Shown piece after piece: positions 1-8,610 of a stretch of 64,000 nt of DNA. The position numbers and the translations under genes are program-made. The notes below the pieces were generated by a model. The model saw only the letters and a program-made list of their open reading frames with translations. It was not told the DNA's origin and did not search any database. The first letter of the stretch is position 1; every line of letters starts with the position of its first letter. The DNA comes from Streptomyces seoulensis (GTDB taxonomy: Bacteria > Actinomycetota > Actinomycetes > Streptomycetales > Streptomycetaceae): positions 1,828,853-1,892,852 of the forward strand of contig CP054936.1 in the NCBI GenBank assembly GCA_013364255.1, read 5' to 3'.

Positions 1-32
1 TGAGGTTGATCCCCGGGAGCGGACACCGGGTT

Positions 33-932
33 TCATGCGACGAGTGACAGCGTACGTGACGTGATCAGTTGCTGTTCGAACTCGGCTGGTGTGAGGTAGC
101 CGAGCGCGGAGTGCCGACGGCGCCGGTTGTAGTACGACAGCCAGCGGAACAACTCCAGCCGAGTCTGTGCCTTCGAGGTCCAGCGGCGACCATGGAGCAA
201 TTCGCGCTTGAGGCCCTGGAAGAACGACTCGGCGAGAGCATTGTCATAGCTTGAACCGACCCGGCCCATGCTGCGGCGGATGCCATGCCGGTGGCAGACC
301 TCGGCGAAGGCGGCCGCGCTGTACTGGGCGCCCCTGTCGGTGTGGAAAACGACACCGTGGACCCGGCCGCCGCGGGCAGCCACGGCCATCTCGATCGCGT
401 CGGTGACCAGGGAAGCGCGCATGTGGTCGGCGATCGACCAGCCCACCACCCTCCTCGAGCAGATGTCGATCACCGTGGCGAGGTACAGCCACGTCGTACC
501 GACGGCTATGTACGTGATGTCGCCGCACCATCTGGTGTTCAGCGTGTCCGCGGTGAAGTCGCGCATCACCAGGTCCGGCGCGGGTGACGCGGCCCTGTCC
601 GCGATCGTCGTCCGCTTCGTCTTGCGCAGATGCCGGCCGACGATGTGGTTGATCCGCATCAGCCGGGTGACGCGCTTGCGGTTGATCCTGCGTCCTCTCG
701 CACGCAGCTCGGCATGGACGCGCGGAGCGCCGTAGGCACCCTGGTGTTCGGCGTGGATGGCGCGGATCTCGCTCACGGTCCGCTTCTCCTCGGCCCGGCG
801 CTCGGCGCGGGCCTGTGCTGTGGCCAGGTGCCGGTAGTAGCCCGAGCGGGAGACTCCGAGCACACGGCAGATCCGCTTGACGCCGAAGTCGGCTCGGTTC
901 TCGGAGATGAAGTCCCAGCGGCGAGGGCTCAC
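33..932 (-). CDS. IS3-family transposase OrfB (DDE integrase)
   Basis: This is the catalytic subunit of the IS3-family transposase. A short HTH_21-like region around SRSGYYRH is followed by an rve integrase core. The DDE residues are visible as Asp138 (CGDITY), Asp199 (FHTDRGAQY) and Glu235 (NALAESFF), giving the D-60-D-35-E spacing normal for IS3. I chose the GTG whose bases overlap the orfA stop (GTGA), which gives 299 aa. A start further upstream would run through orfA in another frame. The GTGA overlap implies translational coupling, or alternatively a frameshifted OrfAB fusion. The length is normal and no lesion is seen. Confidence 0.92.
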   Translation of the reverse strand: MSPRRWDFISENRADFGVKRICRVLGVSRSGYYRHLATAQARAERRAEEKRTVSEIRAIHAEHQGAYGAPRVHAELRARGRRINRKRVTRLMRINHIVGRHLRKTKRTTIADRAASPAPDLVMRDFTADTLNTRWCGDITYIAVGTTWLYLATVIDICSRRVVGWSIADHMRASLVTDAIEMAVAARGGRVHGVVFHTDRGAQYSAAAFAEVCHRHGIRRSMGRVGSSYDNALAESFFQGLKRELLHGRRWTSKAQTRLELFRWLSYYNRRRRHSALGYLTPAEFEQQLITSRTLSLVA

Positions 933-1291
933 TTCACCTCCCGGGCGAAATAGGCGGCTGCCCGGCGCAGGATCTCGCGCTCCAGCTGCCACTCCTTCTC
1001 CGCCTTCAACAGCCGGGCATTCTCTGCCCGCAGCCGGACCAGTTCCTCCGCCTCGCTCCCGCCCGCGTCACGGCCTCCCGGCACGGCCTGGGCCTCGGCC
1101 TTGCGCACCCACGTCCGCAACGACTCCGCGGTGATACCGAGATCCGCGGCCACCGCCACGTACGTCCGCTTCCCGCCCGCAGCGCGGTAGAGCGCGACGG
1201 CGTCCTTCCTGAACTCCTCCGGATACGGAGACTTACGTCCCACCTGGACATCCCTCCCTGGACCATCGGGATCCATTGTCAGGGTGTCCAC
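929..1291 (-). CDS. IS3-family transposase OrfA (HTH)
   Basis: This is the DNA-binding subunit of the IS3 transposase. The N-terminal half (KSPYPEEFRKDAV through TAESLRTWVRKAE) is the HTH_Tnp_1 domain. The C-terminal part (EELVRLRAENARLLKAEKEW) is a leucine-zipper-like coiled coil typical of IS3 OrfA. The longest frame starts at a GTG inside the terminal repeat. A GTG at the VGRKSPY position, preceded by a GGGAGG-like site, is an equally good start and would shorten the protein by 16 residues. Its stop overlaps the orfB start. Confidence 0.9.
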   Translation of the reverse strand: MDTLTMDPDGPGRDVQVGRKSPYPEEFRKDAVALYRAAGGKRTYVAVAADLGITAESLRTWVRKAEAQAVPGGRDAGGSEAEELVRLRAENARLLKAEKEWQLEREILRRAAAYFAREVK

Positions 1292-1349
1292 TCCAAGGGA
1301 TCAGCCTCACACTGCTCCTTTGATGGGCCTGCTCAGGTGGTCCCACAAG

Positions 1350-2756
1350 TCATCGTCGCGCGTTCCCGTGTGCGGGTGTCTGTCTGTTCGCAGCCGGAGG
1401 CTTCTTGGAGGGCGAGGGTGCGCCGTGCGGTTCCGCGGCCGTTCCGAGGAGGAGCATGCCGTCTTGGCCTGCTGGGAGGAGGCGGGCTTGGTGGTGCCAG
1501 GCAGAGCCTGGGTGCGGGTGGTCGAGCGTGGGGATGGGGTGCCCGGCGTCCTTGAGGAGGGCTTTAAGGCGGTGGCCGAAGGATTTGCTGAACAGGTGGA
1601 AGTGGCCGGGTGCGTCTTCGAGGCGGCGGAAGAGGCGGGCGGCGTGGAGGTAGGGGCGGGCGTGAGGCGGGATTGCGTACCAGACGCGGGGTGGCGGGTG
1701 GTCTTGGTCGTGTTCACTGCTGAAGGGCTCGGGCAGGCTGAGCTGGGAGCCGCCGTGATGCACGTCGTCGACGGTGGCGTGGACGAGACGGTCCACAGCG
1801 GCGCCGGTGCACAGCAAAGCGGTCAGGGCAGCGACTTGGGCCGGGCCGGGTACAGCCCGGCTGATGAGGTGCGCGACCTGGGCGGTGAACGGGACCGTGC
1901 AGATCCCCGGTCCCCCGGCGGCGGCGAGATCAGCGGGGACGGCCAGGCTGAGGCCGGATCGGGCGAAGCCTTCCTGGGCGCCGCGGACGCGGACGATGGT
2001 GTGCTCGTGGGTGGGGCTGAGTGCGGTCAGCCGCGACAGGAAGAGCTCCACGTGGCGTCGCTCGGGTAGCGCTGGCGATGTGGTGCGGCGTCGGGCCAGC
2101 CAGTTTCGGGCGGCGAGCAGCCCTGCACGGTGTTGGCCGGAGAACTCGGGCGACTGTCCTGTGGATGGGGCTCCGTGCGCCGGGGCTGCGGTAGAGGATC
2201 TTGTTGTCGATGGCCGTGTGGAGCGGGGGCGTGGGAGGTTCGGCCGTGGCGTGCCGCTCTGGGTGAACAGGCGCAGTGCGGCGGGGGCGTCGAGGTGTTC
2301 GAGTTCACCGGCCAGTCCGGCGTGGGCGAGGTGCGTCTGAAGGCGGGTGGCCTCGCCGGTGGTGGCTCCGCTGGCCATCAGCATCAGGCGGATGCCGGTC
2401 AACTCGCGCAGCGCGGAGAGCTGTTCAGCACGTTCGGGGGTGAGCAGGTGCGCGCGCAGGACGGCCAGCTGGCGGATATTGTCAACGACGGTCCAGCAGG
2501 CAACGGTCCGCCAGGCGGGCGCCGCGGTGATGACCGGGCCATGAATGGGCACGTAGGCGGTGCGGCCGAGGGCGGCCAGGATGTCGCGGGCCAGGAACGT
2601 GGAGGTGCTCGTGGCGGGGGTGGGATCGATCGTGATCCGGCCGGCGCGCGGGTTCGACCAGCGGCGGGCTGCGCGGGCCAGCGCTACATCGTCCGCTGCG
2701 TCGGTGATGAGAGCGACTGGTGGGATGGGGCCGGGCCTGAGCATCGTCGGCGTCAC
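1350..2756 (-). CDS. Fourth transposition-module protein: degenerate ATPase-like plus tyrosine-recombinase-like regions
   Basis: I do not recognise a named family. From the GTG that overlaps the preceding ATPase stop (GTGA) the protein is 468 aa. Residues 10-165 resemble a TniB/TnsC ATPase that has lost its nucleotide site: no Walker A is seen, but VVDNIRQL stands where Walker B would be and GIRLMLMASG resembles sensor 1. A Pro/Ser/Thr-rich linker (168-205) follows. Residues 208-430 resemble a tyrosine-recombinase core-binding plus catalytic fold (LTALLCTGAAVDRLVHATVDDV), but the canonical Arg and the HxxR box are not recognisable. It is the last gene of the four-gene operon. It has no Cys/His zinc-binding pattern like TniQ/TnsD, so whether it replaces a target selector is inference. 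Confidence 0.6.
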   Translation of the reverse strand: MTPTMLRPGPIPPVALITDAADDVALARAARRWSNPRAGRITIDPTPATSTSTFLARDILAALGRTAYVPIHGPVITAAPAWRTVACWTVVDNIRQLAVLRAHLLTPERAEQLSALRELTGIRLMLMASGATTGEATRLQTHLAHAGLAGELEHLDAPAALRLFTQSGTPRPNLPRPRSTRPSTTRSSTAAPAHGAPSTGQSPEFSGQHRAGLLAARNWLARRRTTSPALPERRHVELFLSRLTALSPTHEHTIVRVRGAQEGFARSGLSLAVPADLAAAGGPGICTVPFTAQVAHLISRAVPGPAQVAALTALLCTGAAVDRLVHATVDDVHHGGSQLSLPEPFSSEHDQDHPPPRVWYAIPPHARPYLHAARLFRRLEDAPGHFHLFSKSFGHRLKALLKDAGHPIPTLDHPHPGSAWHHQARLLPAGQDGMLLLGTAAEPHGAPSPSKKPPAANRQTPAHGNARR

Positions 2757-3559
2757 CGGATGCTCCCCTCGTCCACGCGTGCGGCAAGGTGCTCGACCCA
2801 TCCGTAGGAGGCGGCGGGCGCGGTTGATCGGATGCGGCGGGCCTGGTGGGTGAGCAGGGCCCATCGGCGCAGCCGGCCGTGAGCGAAGCGGCCGTCCAGA
2901 CAGTACAGTTGAGCACAGGTGGCCTGCTGCCACAGCGGATGCAGGCGGCGGACGGCGAGCGGCACCAGGTCCGTGTCCAGCGGGCGGATTTCGCGCCAGA
3001 CCGCGGCTCGAGAGTCCAGCATGGGCACCTCGCGTAGTACGTGGTCGCCGTCCTCGCCAGCGATCAGCACGGTGCACAGGCCGCCGGGCAGGCTGTCGTA
3101 GAGGTAGCGCAGGTACTCGAAGGCGGCGGGGGAAAGCTGGTGTGCTTCGTCGAGGGTTACGATCCGCGGCCGGGCGGCCAGCGCGTCGAGGATGGCGGCG
3201 TCGCACACGCCGGAATCGTCGGGAGGCGACCCGAGAAGGTCAAGGGCGTGGTGGAGAGCCGTGCGCAGATCGGCCGGGGTCGGGCGGGACGGCAGGCTGA
3301 GCACGCAGGCCCGGTGGGCTGGGTGGCCGGCGAGCACGGCGTGGGTAGCGAAGGTCTTGCCCACACCGGAGGCGCCGGTCAGGCAGAGCATCGCGCGCCG
3401 GGCGAAACAGTCCTTGACCGCGGACTGGACGTCGAGGAGGCCGGGGGTGCGCAGCCCTTGAAGGCCTGGACCGTTCAGGAAGTGCGCTGCGCGGTCAACA
3501 GGGATCAGCGCGGGGGCGAGCAGCGGCCCTGGGCCGTCCGCCCGGGCAGCCGTCAGCAC
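2753..3559 (-). CDS. TniB/TnsC-like AAA+ ATPase, second copy
   Basis: This AAA+ ATPase is predicted to bridge the transposase and target DNA, as TnsC, TniB and MuB do. From the GTG overlapping the end of the upstream ATPase gene it is 268 aa. Walker A is GASGVGKT (62-69) and Walker B is RIVTLDEAH (Asp137, Glu138). A sensor-1-like stretch CTVLIAGEDGD follows. It is clearly diverged from the neighbouring ATPase, so this is not a recent tandem duplication. The stop overlaps the next gene start. Two consecutive TnsC-like genes in one operon are unusual and could form a mixed ATPase filament, which is inference. Confidence 0.8.
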   Translation of the reverse strand: MLTAARADGPGPLLAPALIPVDRAAHFLNGPGLQGLRTPGLLDVQSAVKDCFARRAMLCLTGASGVGKTFATHAVLAGHPAHRACVLSLPSRPTPADLRTALHHALDLLGSPPDDSGVCDAAILDALAARPRIVTLDEAHQLSPAAFEYLRYLYDSLPGGLCTVLIAGEDGDHVLREVPMLDSRAAVWREIRPLDTDLVPLAVRRLHPLWQQATCAQLYCLDGRFAHGRLRRWALLTHQARRIRSTAPAASYGWVEHLAARVDEGSIR

Positions 3560-4329
3560 TGGGCCAGGGCCCAGTCGACCACCTGCCGGTCGACCGTGTC
3601 CGTCTTGAAGTGCTTCAGGCCCTTCAGAACGTGGTGGGTGGCGCGGGCCCACTCGCGCATCGATCCGTCGGCGTGCACCCGGTCGATGTGCTGCAGCAGC
3701 TCGGCACCCGCGCTCATCCACACCGGATGGATGTCGGGAACGACGCTGAGCGCCTCGTCCTCGGACATCGCCAGAACCTCGGTGCGCGTGCAGATTCTCG
3801 AGCCGAGCGCCGGATCGCTCTGCAGCGTGTCGTCGGCCTCCCGGCCACCCACGAAGATCACCGCGGGCCGGTTCTTGCGGGTGTTGTCCCACAAGTTCCG
3901 GATGAACTCAAAACACTGGCGGCTGTACTGCTGCGCCTCGTCACACACGATCACATACGGGCGGCGCGGCAGTGCAGCCAGCAGCATCCGGTACAACGGC
4001 GTCGCGGTACGGGGCATCTTGCCGGGCAGGTGCATCTGCGCGAACAACTCCTCGCGCAGATCTTTCGGGCCTGGGCGTGAGCGCGCGAACTCCAGCGACA
4101 GCAGCAGGTCCGGAGCCACCTGCTGCAGCGCTGCCCGGGTCGCGAACGTCTTGCCCAGGCCCGCGTCCCCGTAGATCAGCGACATCGCGCGGACCTCGAT
4201 GGCCTCCAGGATCGTGTCCTGGATCTGCAGCAGCTCGTCCGTCGTCACGACCGACGAGCCTGGTACGTCCAAAAAGAACTGCGGCAGAAGCACCCGCTGG
4301 CCCTCTGGCTCGATTGCTTCGCTACTCAA
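3553..4329 (-). CDS. TniB/TnsC-like AAA+ ATPase, first copy
   Basis: This is an AAA+ ATPase of the TniB/TnsC type, 258 aa from a TTG start preceded by a GGAGAAGG ribosome site. Residues upstream of that TTG in the same frame are antisense-like and lie over the transposase gene. Walker A is GDAGLGKT (54-61), Walker B is YVIVCDEAQ (Asp130, Glu131), and AVIFVGGRE is a plausible sensor 1. It follows the DDE transposase gene by about 80 bp and overlaps the next ATPase gene. The order matches tniA-tniB and tnsB-tnsC. It probably activates the transposase and chooses or protects target DNA. Confidence 0.85.
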   Translation of the reverse strand: MSSEAIEPEGQRVLLPQFFLDVPGSSVVTTDELLQIQDTILEAIEVRAMSLIYGDAGLGKTFATRAALQQVAPDLLLSLEFARSRPGPKDLREELFAQMHLPGKMPRTATPLYRMLLAALPRRPYVIVCDEAQQYSRQCFEFIRNLWDNTRKNRPAVIFVGGREADDTLQSDPALGSRICTRTEVLAMSEDEALSVVPDIHPVWMSAGAELLQHIDRVHADGSMREWARATHHVLKGLKHFKTDTVDRQVVDWALAQC

Positions 4330-4412
4330 CGGTCCTTCTCCTCGTTTGAGTCGGCATCCGCCTGCCGTCTGCGGGCGGGCACGACCCAGCCCGGGGCCGG
4401 GGCGTTGCGCGG

Positions 4413-5915
4413 CTAATATGCCGCTCCCGTAGCCCGCCTGAGCCGCGAGCGCGGCTGGATCTCCTCCAGTTCCGCCACCGCCTCCCGGCGGGTCATCGCC
4501 GTCGCCGGCTTGGGCGGGGCCGCCTGGGTGGATGCCTCGTACTTCGTGCGCCGGCGCACCGCCGAGCGCTGCAAGGCCCGGCGCAGCACCCGGTCCCGCT
4601 CGTCGCGGGCGGCAAGCACCTTGCGGCGCTCGGCCTCGCTCGCCTGATCCGAGAGCACCGCCCGGCCCAGATAGCGGCCCTGGCGCACGGTGTAGAGAGC
4701 GACCTCGTGCGCGTGGTGCGGCATCCACCGCACATAGACCTGCATGCCGATGCGTCCCACCCCGTCCATGGGCATGTAGGAACGGCCGTGGAAATCCACC
4801 CCACGGCTGGTGATCCTGCGTGGCTTGCCGTCGCTCTCCAGCATGTAGGCACGCAAATCCTCGGCATCCACTTCACGCAGCGGCCTCGCGTCGGCCTCCC
4901 ACGCCTGAAGCGGTGTCACGCCGGTGCGCGCCACGACGTACTCGGTGTTGTGCCACGCGACCCAGTCGCGCAGCAGGCCCACGAACGCCTCGAACGTGAG
5001 CGCCGGATCGTCCTGCCCCACACGCGTCTTGTGGTCCAGCAGCGGGGCCTTTGTAGAGCGGGGAAGGTCCGCGAAGAACCGGGTGACCGCAGTACGGTTC
5101 AGCCGCTCCACGCCGCCCTTCAACCGTGCAGCCGTAACCACATGGACCGGCACGTCCAGCGCCCCGAACGCGGCGCGGACCGTCTTCGACACGAAGTCCG
5201 CTCCCCCGTCGATACGGACCAAATCGGGCAGCCCGCCCGCCGGACCATACAGGTCCTCACGCAGCACCGAAGAGCGCAGCGCTGCCAGCACCGAACCCCG
5301 GTGCGCCGAGGCCGCGGTCACCGCCCACCCCATCACCATCTGCGTAGCACGGTCCTCGAACCACGTCACCCACACCTTCGCCAGCGACCCATCCGGCATC
5401 CCCACCCTTGTCGGGGCCTGCTTGTGATCCCCCTCCCACACCTCATTACGACGTACCGCAGGCCGCTTGAACGCCGGATCATGGCCACGTGCCGCTGGGA
5501 TTCCCTCCCGCAGCCCTGCCATGAACCCCGGGGTGAGATCACGACGGATCGCATCATGCAAAGTCGTCAGCCCCGGCGGCTCTTCCCCTGCCGCCCGCGC
5601 ACGACGCGCCAGTTCCTCGTGCGCCCGCTTCACATTCCCGCACACATCCGCGAGTACGTCCACGACCTCGCCCGTAACCTCAAGACGCGTCCGCGGCACC
5701 GGAGAAGCCGACCCTGTCGCCTCGGCCCGAGCCAGCCACCGCCACACCGTCCGCACGCTCACATCCAGCGACGACGCCACCAACCGCACATGCGCTGTCG
5801 ACAACTCCCCCGCCGCACGCCGCTGTTGGAGCCTCTTTACCGCAGCGGCGCGCAGCAGCCGGCTCTGCCCGCCCATCGACACGTCCGCCCCGCAACCGGG
5901 ATCCTCACCCTCCAT
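4413..5915 (-). CDS. Mu/TniA/TnsB-type DDE transposase
   Basis: This is the catalytic transposase of a Tn7/Tn5053/Mu-like element, 500 aa from the ATG at the right edge. An HTH lies at about residues 35-65 (VRLVASSLDVSVRTVWRWL). The integrase core has Asp163 (VWEGDHKQ), Asp236 (VRIDGGAD) and Glu270 (KGGVERLNR). A Mu-type C-terminal beta-barrel follows (about 360-430, DFHGRSYMPMDG) and then a basic, Ala-rich tail. An internal ATG at codon 14 (MGGQSRLL) is an alternative start. It heads the four-gene operon. The promoter and transposon end should lie in 5916-6208. Confidence 0.88.
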   Translation of the reverse strand: MEGEDPGCGADVSMGGQSRLLRAAAVKRLQQRRAAGELSTAHVRLVASSLDVSVRTVWRWLARAEATGSASPVPRTRLEVTGEVVDVLADVCGNVKRAHEELARRARAAGEEPPGLTTLHDAIRRDLTPGFMAGLREGIPAARGHDPAFKRPAVRRNEVWEGDHKQAPTRVGMPDGSLAKVWVTWFEDRATQMVMGWAVTAASAHRGSVLAALRSSVLREDLYGPAGGLPDLVRIDGGADFVSKTVRAAFGALDVPVHVVTAARLKGGVERLNRTAVTRFFADLPRSTKAPLLDHKTRVGQDDPALTFEAFVGLLRDWVAWHNTEYVVARTGVTPLQAWEADARPLREVDAEDLRAYMLESDGKPRRITSRGVDFHGRSYMPMDGVGRIGMQVYVRWMPHHAHEVALYTVRQGRYLGRAVLSDQASEAERRKVLAARDERDRVLRRALQRSAVRRRTKYEASTQAAPPKPATAMTRREAVAELEEIQPRSRLRRATGAAY

Positions 5916-6208
5916 GACCCGGCACGCTAAAGAGCCCCAGCCGGCCCGCCAAAACGCAAAAACGCTTCCCCACCACGAGATGATGAATCACCCCGAAAAC
6001 CACTCCCCCACCCAGACCCCGCCTGCTACACGCCAGCACGGAGAAGGACGTACGGACCAGGCGACACCGCCCAAAACGGCCACCCGACACCGCGAGATAC
6101 GGACTCTTGTCACCAGCCGCCACAACAAAAAGAAGGCCCTACCAGGCCCTCAACCACAGTGACAACCACCCGTATCAATCAGTGACACCCACCCCAGACC
6201 TCACAACA
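5916..6208. repeat. Predicted right end of the TniA-type transposon
   Basis: No gene is visible here. Read inward from the right (minus strand) the stretch has two TGTCACTG motifs 25 bp apart (6156-6163 and 6181-6188), then related GTGTCGGGTGG and GTGTCGCCTGG motifs further in. Repeated transposase-binding motifs with a 5'-TGT terminus are what Tn7/Tn5053 ends look like. The IS630 coding homology to the right stops at about 6205-6210. The last ACA at 6206-6208 would therefore give a 5'-TGT end exactly at the disruption. The boundary is inferred from those two facts. Confidence 0.5.
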
Positions 6209-6949
6209 GCCGGGTCCGGGAGCCGGGCCGCATGGCGATCAGCCCGGCCACCGACAGGCTCCCCGAGCGGCGACCGCTGACGGTCACGACCGGGGTGCGG
6301 CCGCGCCGGCCCCAGGTTCGTCCTTTGGGTGGCCGGCGGGTGAACCCGGCTTCGTCTTCGAAGCAGACGTAGCCCCCGCAGGCCGCCCGGGCTCTTTTAC
6401 CTCCGCCCAGGTCGCCTCCTTCCATGCGGTCACGACCCGCTCGTCGCGTTCGGCGACCCGCCGCGCGGCCACCTGCGGGCTGAAGCCGAGCCGGTGCATC
6501 AGCCTCGTCGCACTCGAGATGCTGTAGGAGACGTGGAACTTCCGGCCGATCAGCGTGACCACCCTCGACGCGGTCCACACCTGGTCCTCCACCCAGCCGT
6601 GCGCGGCCGGACCCTGCTCCAGATACGCGGCCAACTTCTCCAGGCAGCGCGGGGACAGACGGCACCGCGACCCGCCCGGACCACGGGAGGCCAGAGCCTC
6701 ACGACCGCCGTCCCGCCACACTTGACGCCACCGGTAGGCCGATTTCAGACTCACCCGCAGGCGTCTTGCGACCTCCGGCATCTTGATCTCCCGCTCGAAC
6801 AGCTCGGCCGCCCGCATCCGTACCATCTCCCGGCGTTGCCGCCCCGCAGCGATCAGCCCACCCCCATCCCCCACACCTGTCCGGCCCGTGTTCCCCAACC
6901 TCGCGGCGCTGCTCCTCCCGGGCGACCACCCGGAACCAAGAACCGCCAT
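6209..6949 (-). pseudogene. IS630-family transposase, frameshifted and truncated
   Basis: The N-terminal winged-HTH region (MPEVARRLRVSLKSAYRWRQ, then AHGWVEDQVWTASRV) and the start of the DDE domain (YVCFEDEAGFTRRPPKGRTWG) are those of IS630-family transposases, and the first catalytic Asp is visible in FEDEAGF. The two halves lie in different frames, with the break near 6400 after TWAEVK. The protein then ends after SRTRLL, where family members continue for about 150 residues. The missing 3' part is not found elsewhere in the window. The truncation coincides with the predicted transposon end, so the TniA-type element probably inserted here. Confidence 0.8.
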
Positions 6950-7100
6950 CCCGCACCCCGCTACGACGCCGGCAAGACCGTCAAACGGCCCGAGACTCTC
7001 AAGGCCATCGGCAGAGCTGGCCGATCTTGGCAGATGAAGAACAAGCTGAACTCCGCCGCCGCGTGACCCCCGTCGACCGGGGTCTTCTCGGAAAACCAGG

Positions 7101-8378
7101 TCAGTCCGGGTCCCCGGTGGCCTGGAGGCGGCGCAGGGCCAGGATCAGATTGCCGCTGCCGAACGTCGCGAGCGCGGCGACGCCCCCCAGGGTCGCCGCG
7201 ACACCGGCCCGGTCCAGCACGGCGCCCGCGGCCAGGAAGCCCAGCGGCCCGGCCAGGGTGCTGATCGTGACTACGGCCTGCAACACCTTGGGCCCGAAGC
7301 CATCCGGCAGCCGGACGGAGAGCAGGCCCATCAGCGGCGCGTTCGCCAGGGGCGCGGCGGCCGATGACAGGCCGACGGCGACGACGAGCACGCCGGCCGG
7401 CACGGGCACCAGGAGCGTCCACAGGGGCAGAGCGACGCAGACCAGGGCCGTACAGGCGAGTCGTACGGGGGCGACCCGCGCCGCCAGCACATAGGCGGCC
7501 ACCGAGCCCACCAGGCCACCGGCGCCATCGGCGGCGAACAGCAGGCCGCCGACCCTGGCGTCCCCCTCGAACCGGGCGAACGCCAGCACCGGCAGGGTGA
7601 TCATCAGGGTTCGCAGCATCAGCCCGAACACCACGGTGGACAGCATCGCCCGGCGCAGGAACCAGTCACCGCGCAGATGCCGTACCCCCGCCCACAGGCC
7701 GCGGGGCCCGGCCGCGGACCCTCCGGCCCCGCCACCCCCTGCCGGGACGCAGCGCAGCAGCAGCAACCCGGAGAAGGCGAACGTGGCCGCGTCCAGCCAC
7801 ACCACCGATGTGGTCCCCACCAGCGGGATCAGCGCGCCCGCGAGCGCCGGTCCGGCGAACGCCGAGCCGTTCTGCACACCTGCCAGCGCGCTGTTGGCGC
7901 GGGCCAGGGAGCGGGCGTGCGGGCTCAGCAGTTGCATCGCCAGCACCCGCTGTGCCGCGTGGTACGGAACGGCCAGCGCCCCGAGCGCCGCGACGATCGC
8001 CAGGAGGACGGCCAGATTGAGCGCGCCCAGGGTCTGCAGCAGCGGGATCAGCGCCACCACCGGAGCGCGGGCGAGATCGGAGACGACCATGGTCCGGCGG
8101 GCGCCCAGGCGCTGGATGGCCTCTCCGCCCGCGAAGCCGAGCAGCGCCATGGGCAGCACCTGGGCCGCGAGGACCAGGCCCGCCCGGGTGGCCGAGCCGG
8201 TGGTCTCCAGCACCAGCCAGGGCAGCGCGAGCATGGTCATCTGGGTGCCCAACGCCGTCACCGCGCCCGCGACATAGACCGCCGTCAGCGCACGGCTCGG
8301 CCTGCCGCCCGGTGTGCCGTTCGGCGCTCCGCCGGGGGGGACGGGGGCTGCGCCGGGCCGGGTCGCCGCGATCGTCAT
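7101..8378 (-). CDS. MFS transporter (predicted exporter)
   Basis: This is a 425-aa, roughly 12-helix major facilitator protein of the MFS_3/enterobactin-exporter-like type. An N-terminal Pro/Gly-rich cytosolic tail precedes the first helix (LTAVYVAGAVTALGTQ). Hydrophobic segments run regularly to the C-terminus. I chose the ATG of MTIAATRP because a GAGGAGAAAGAGG site lies just upstream. The gene diverges from the peptidase/peptide/P450 operon across 232 bp, a common place for the exporter of a small modified peptide. The substrate cannot be read from sequence. Confidence 0.85.
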   Translation of the reverse strand: MTIAATRPGAAPVPPGGAPNGTPGGRPSRALTAVYVAGAVTALGTQMTMLALPWLVLETTGSATRAGLVLAAQVLPMALLGFAGGEAIQRLGARRTMVVSDLARAPVVALIPLLQTLGALNLAVLLAIVAALGALAVPYHAAQRVLAMQLLSPHARSLARANSALAGVQNGSAFAGPALAGALIPLVGTTSVVWLDAATFAFSGLLLLRCVPAGGGGAGGSAAGPRGLWAGVRHLRGDWFLRRAMLSTVVFGLMLRTLMITLPVLAFARFEGDARVGGLLFAADGAGGLVGSVAAYVLAARVAPVRLACTALVCVALPLWTLLVPVPAGVLVVAVGLSSAAAPLANAPLMGLLSVRLPDGFGPKVLQAVVTISTLAGPLGFLAAGAVLDRAGVAATLGGVAALATFGSGNLILALRRLQATGDPD

Positions 8379-8610
8379 CGGGTCGCCTCTTTCTCCTCGG
8401 TGGGTCCGGGCCATGTGGTCGCCCCCCGCACCCTGTCGCCCGCCCACCGTCCGGTGCCAGGGAAGGACCGGCGGTCGCTCACTGTCGGTGCCGCTGCGCT
8501 TTCTTCCCTGCCACGCGGCCGGCCCGTCCGGCAGTGTGATGGCCGTCGGAGCCCACCACAGCCAAGGCCACCGGCGGCGGAAGCGGACACCAACGAAGGG
8601 AGGGGCGGCG

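Larger units (their letters stand above)
1..1309 (-). mobile_element. IS3-family insertion sequence, copy 1 (intact)
   Basis: The element has imperfect terminal inverted repeats of about 27 bp: TGAGG(T/C)TGATCCC, two variable bases, GGAG(C/T)GGACACC. They enclose orfA and orfB. It is 1309 bp, the same length as the copy at 44743-46051, and the encoded proteins are identical in the two copies, which lie in opposite orientation. The outer left base is base 1 of the window, so the left target duplication cannot be seen. The bases after the right end begin CACTG. Only about 40 bp separate it from the transposition module to its right, so it probably destroyed or displaced the left end of that module. 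Confidence 0.93.

Noticed and set aside
1350..2756. TniQ/TnsD target selector
   Set aside because: No Cys/His zinc-finger pattern typical of TniQ is present. The sequence looks more like a decayed ATPase plus integrase-like region.
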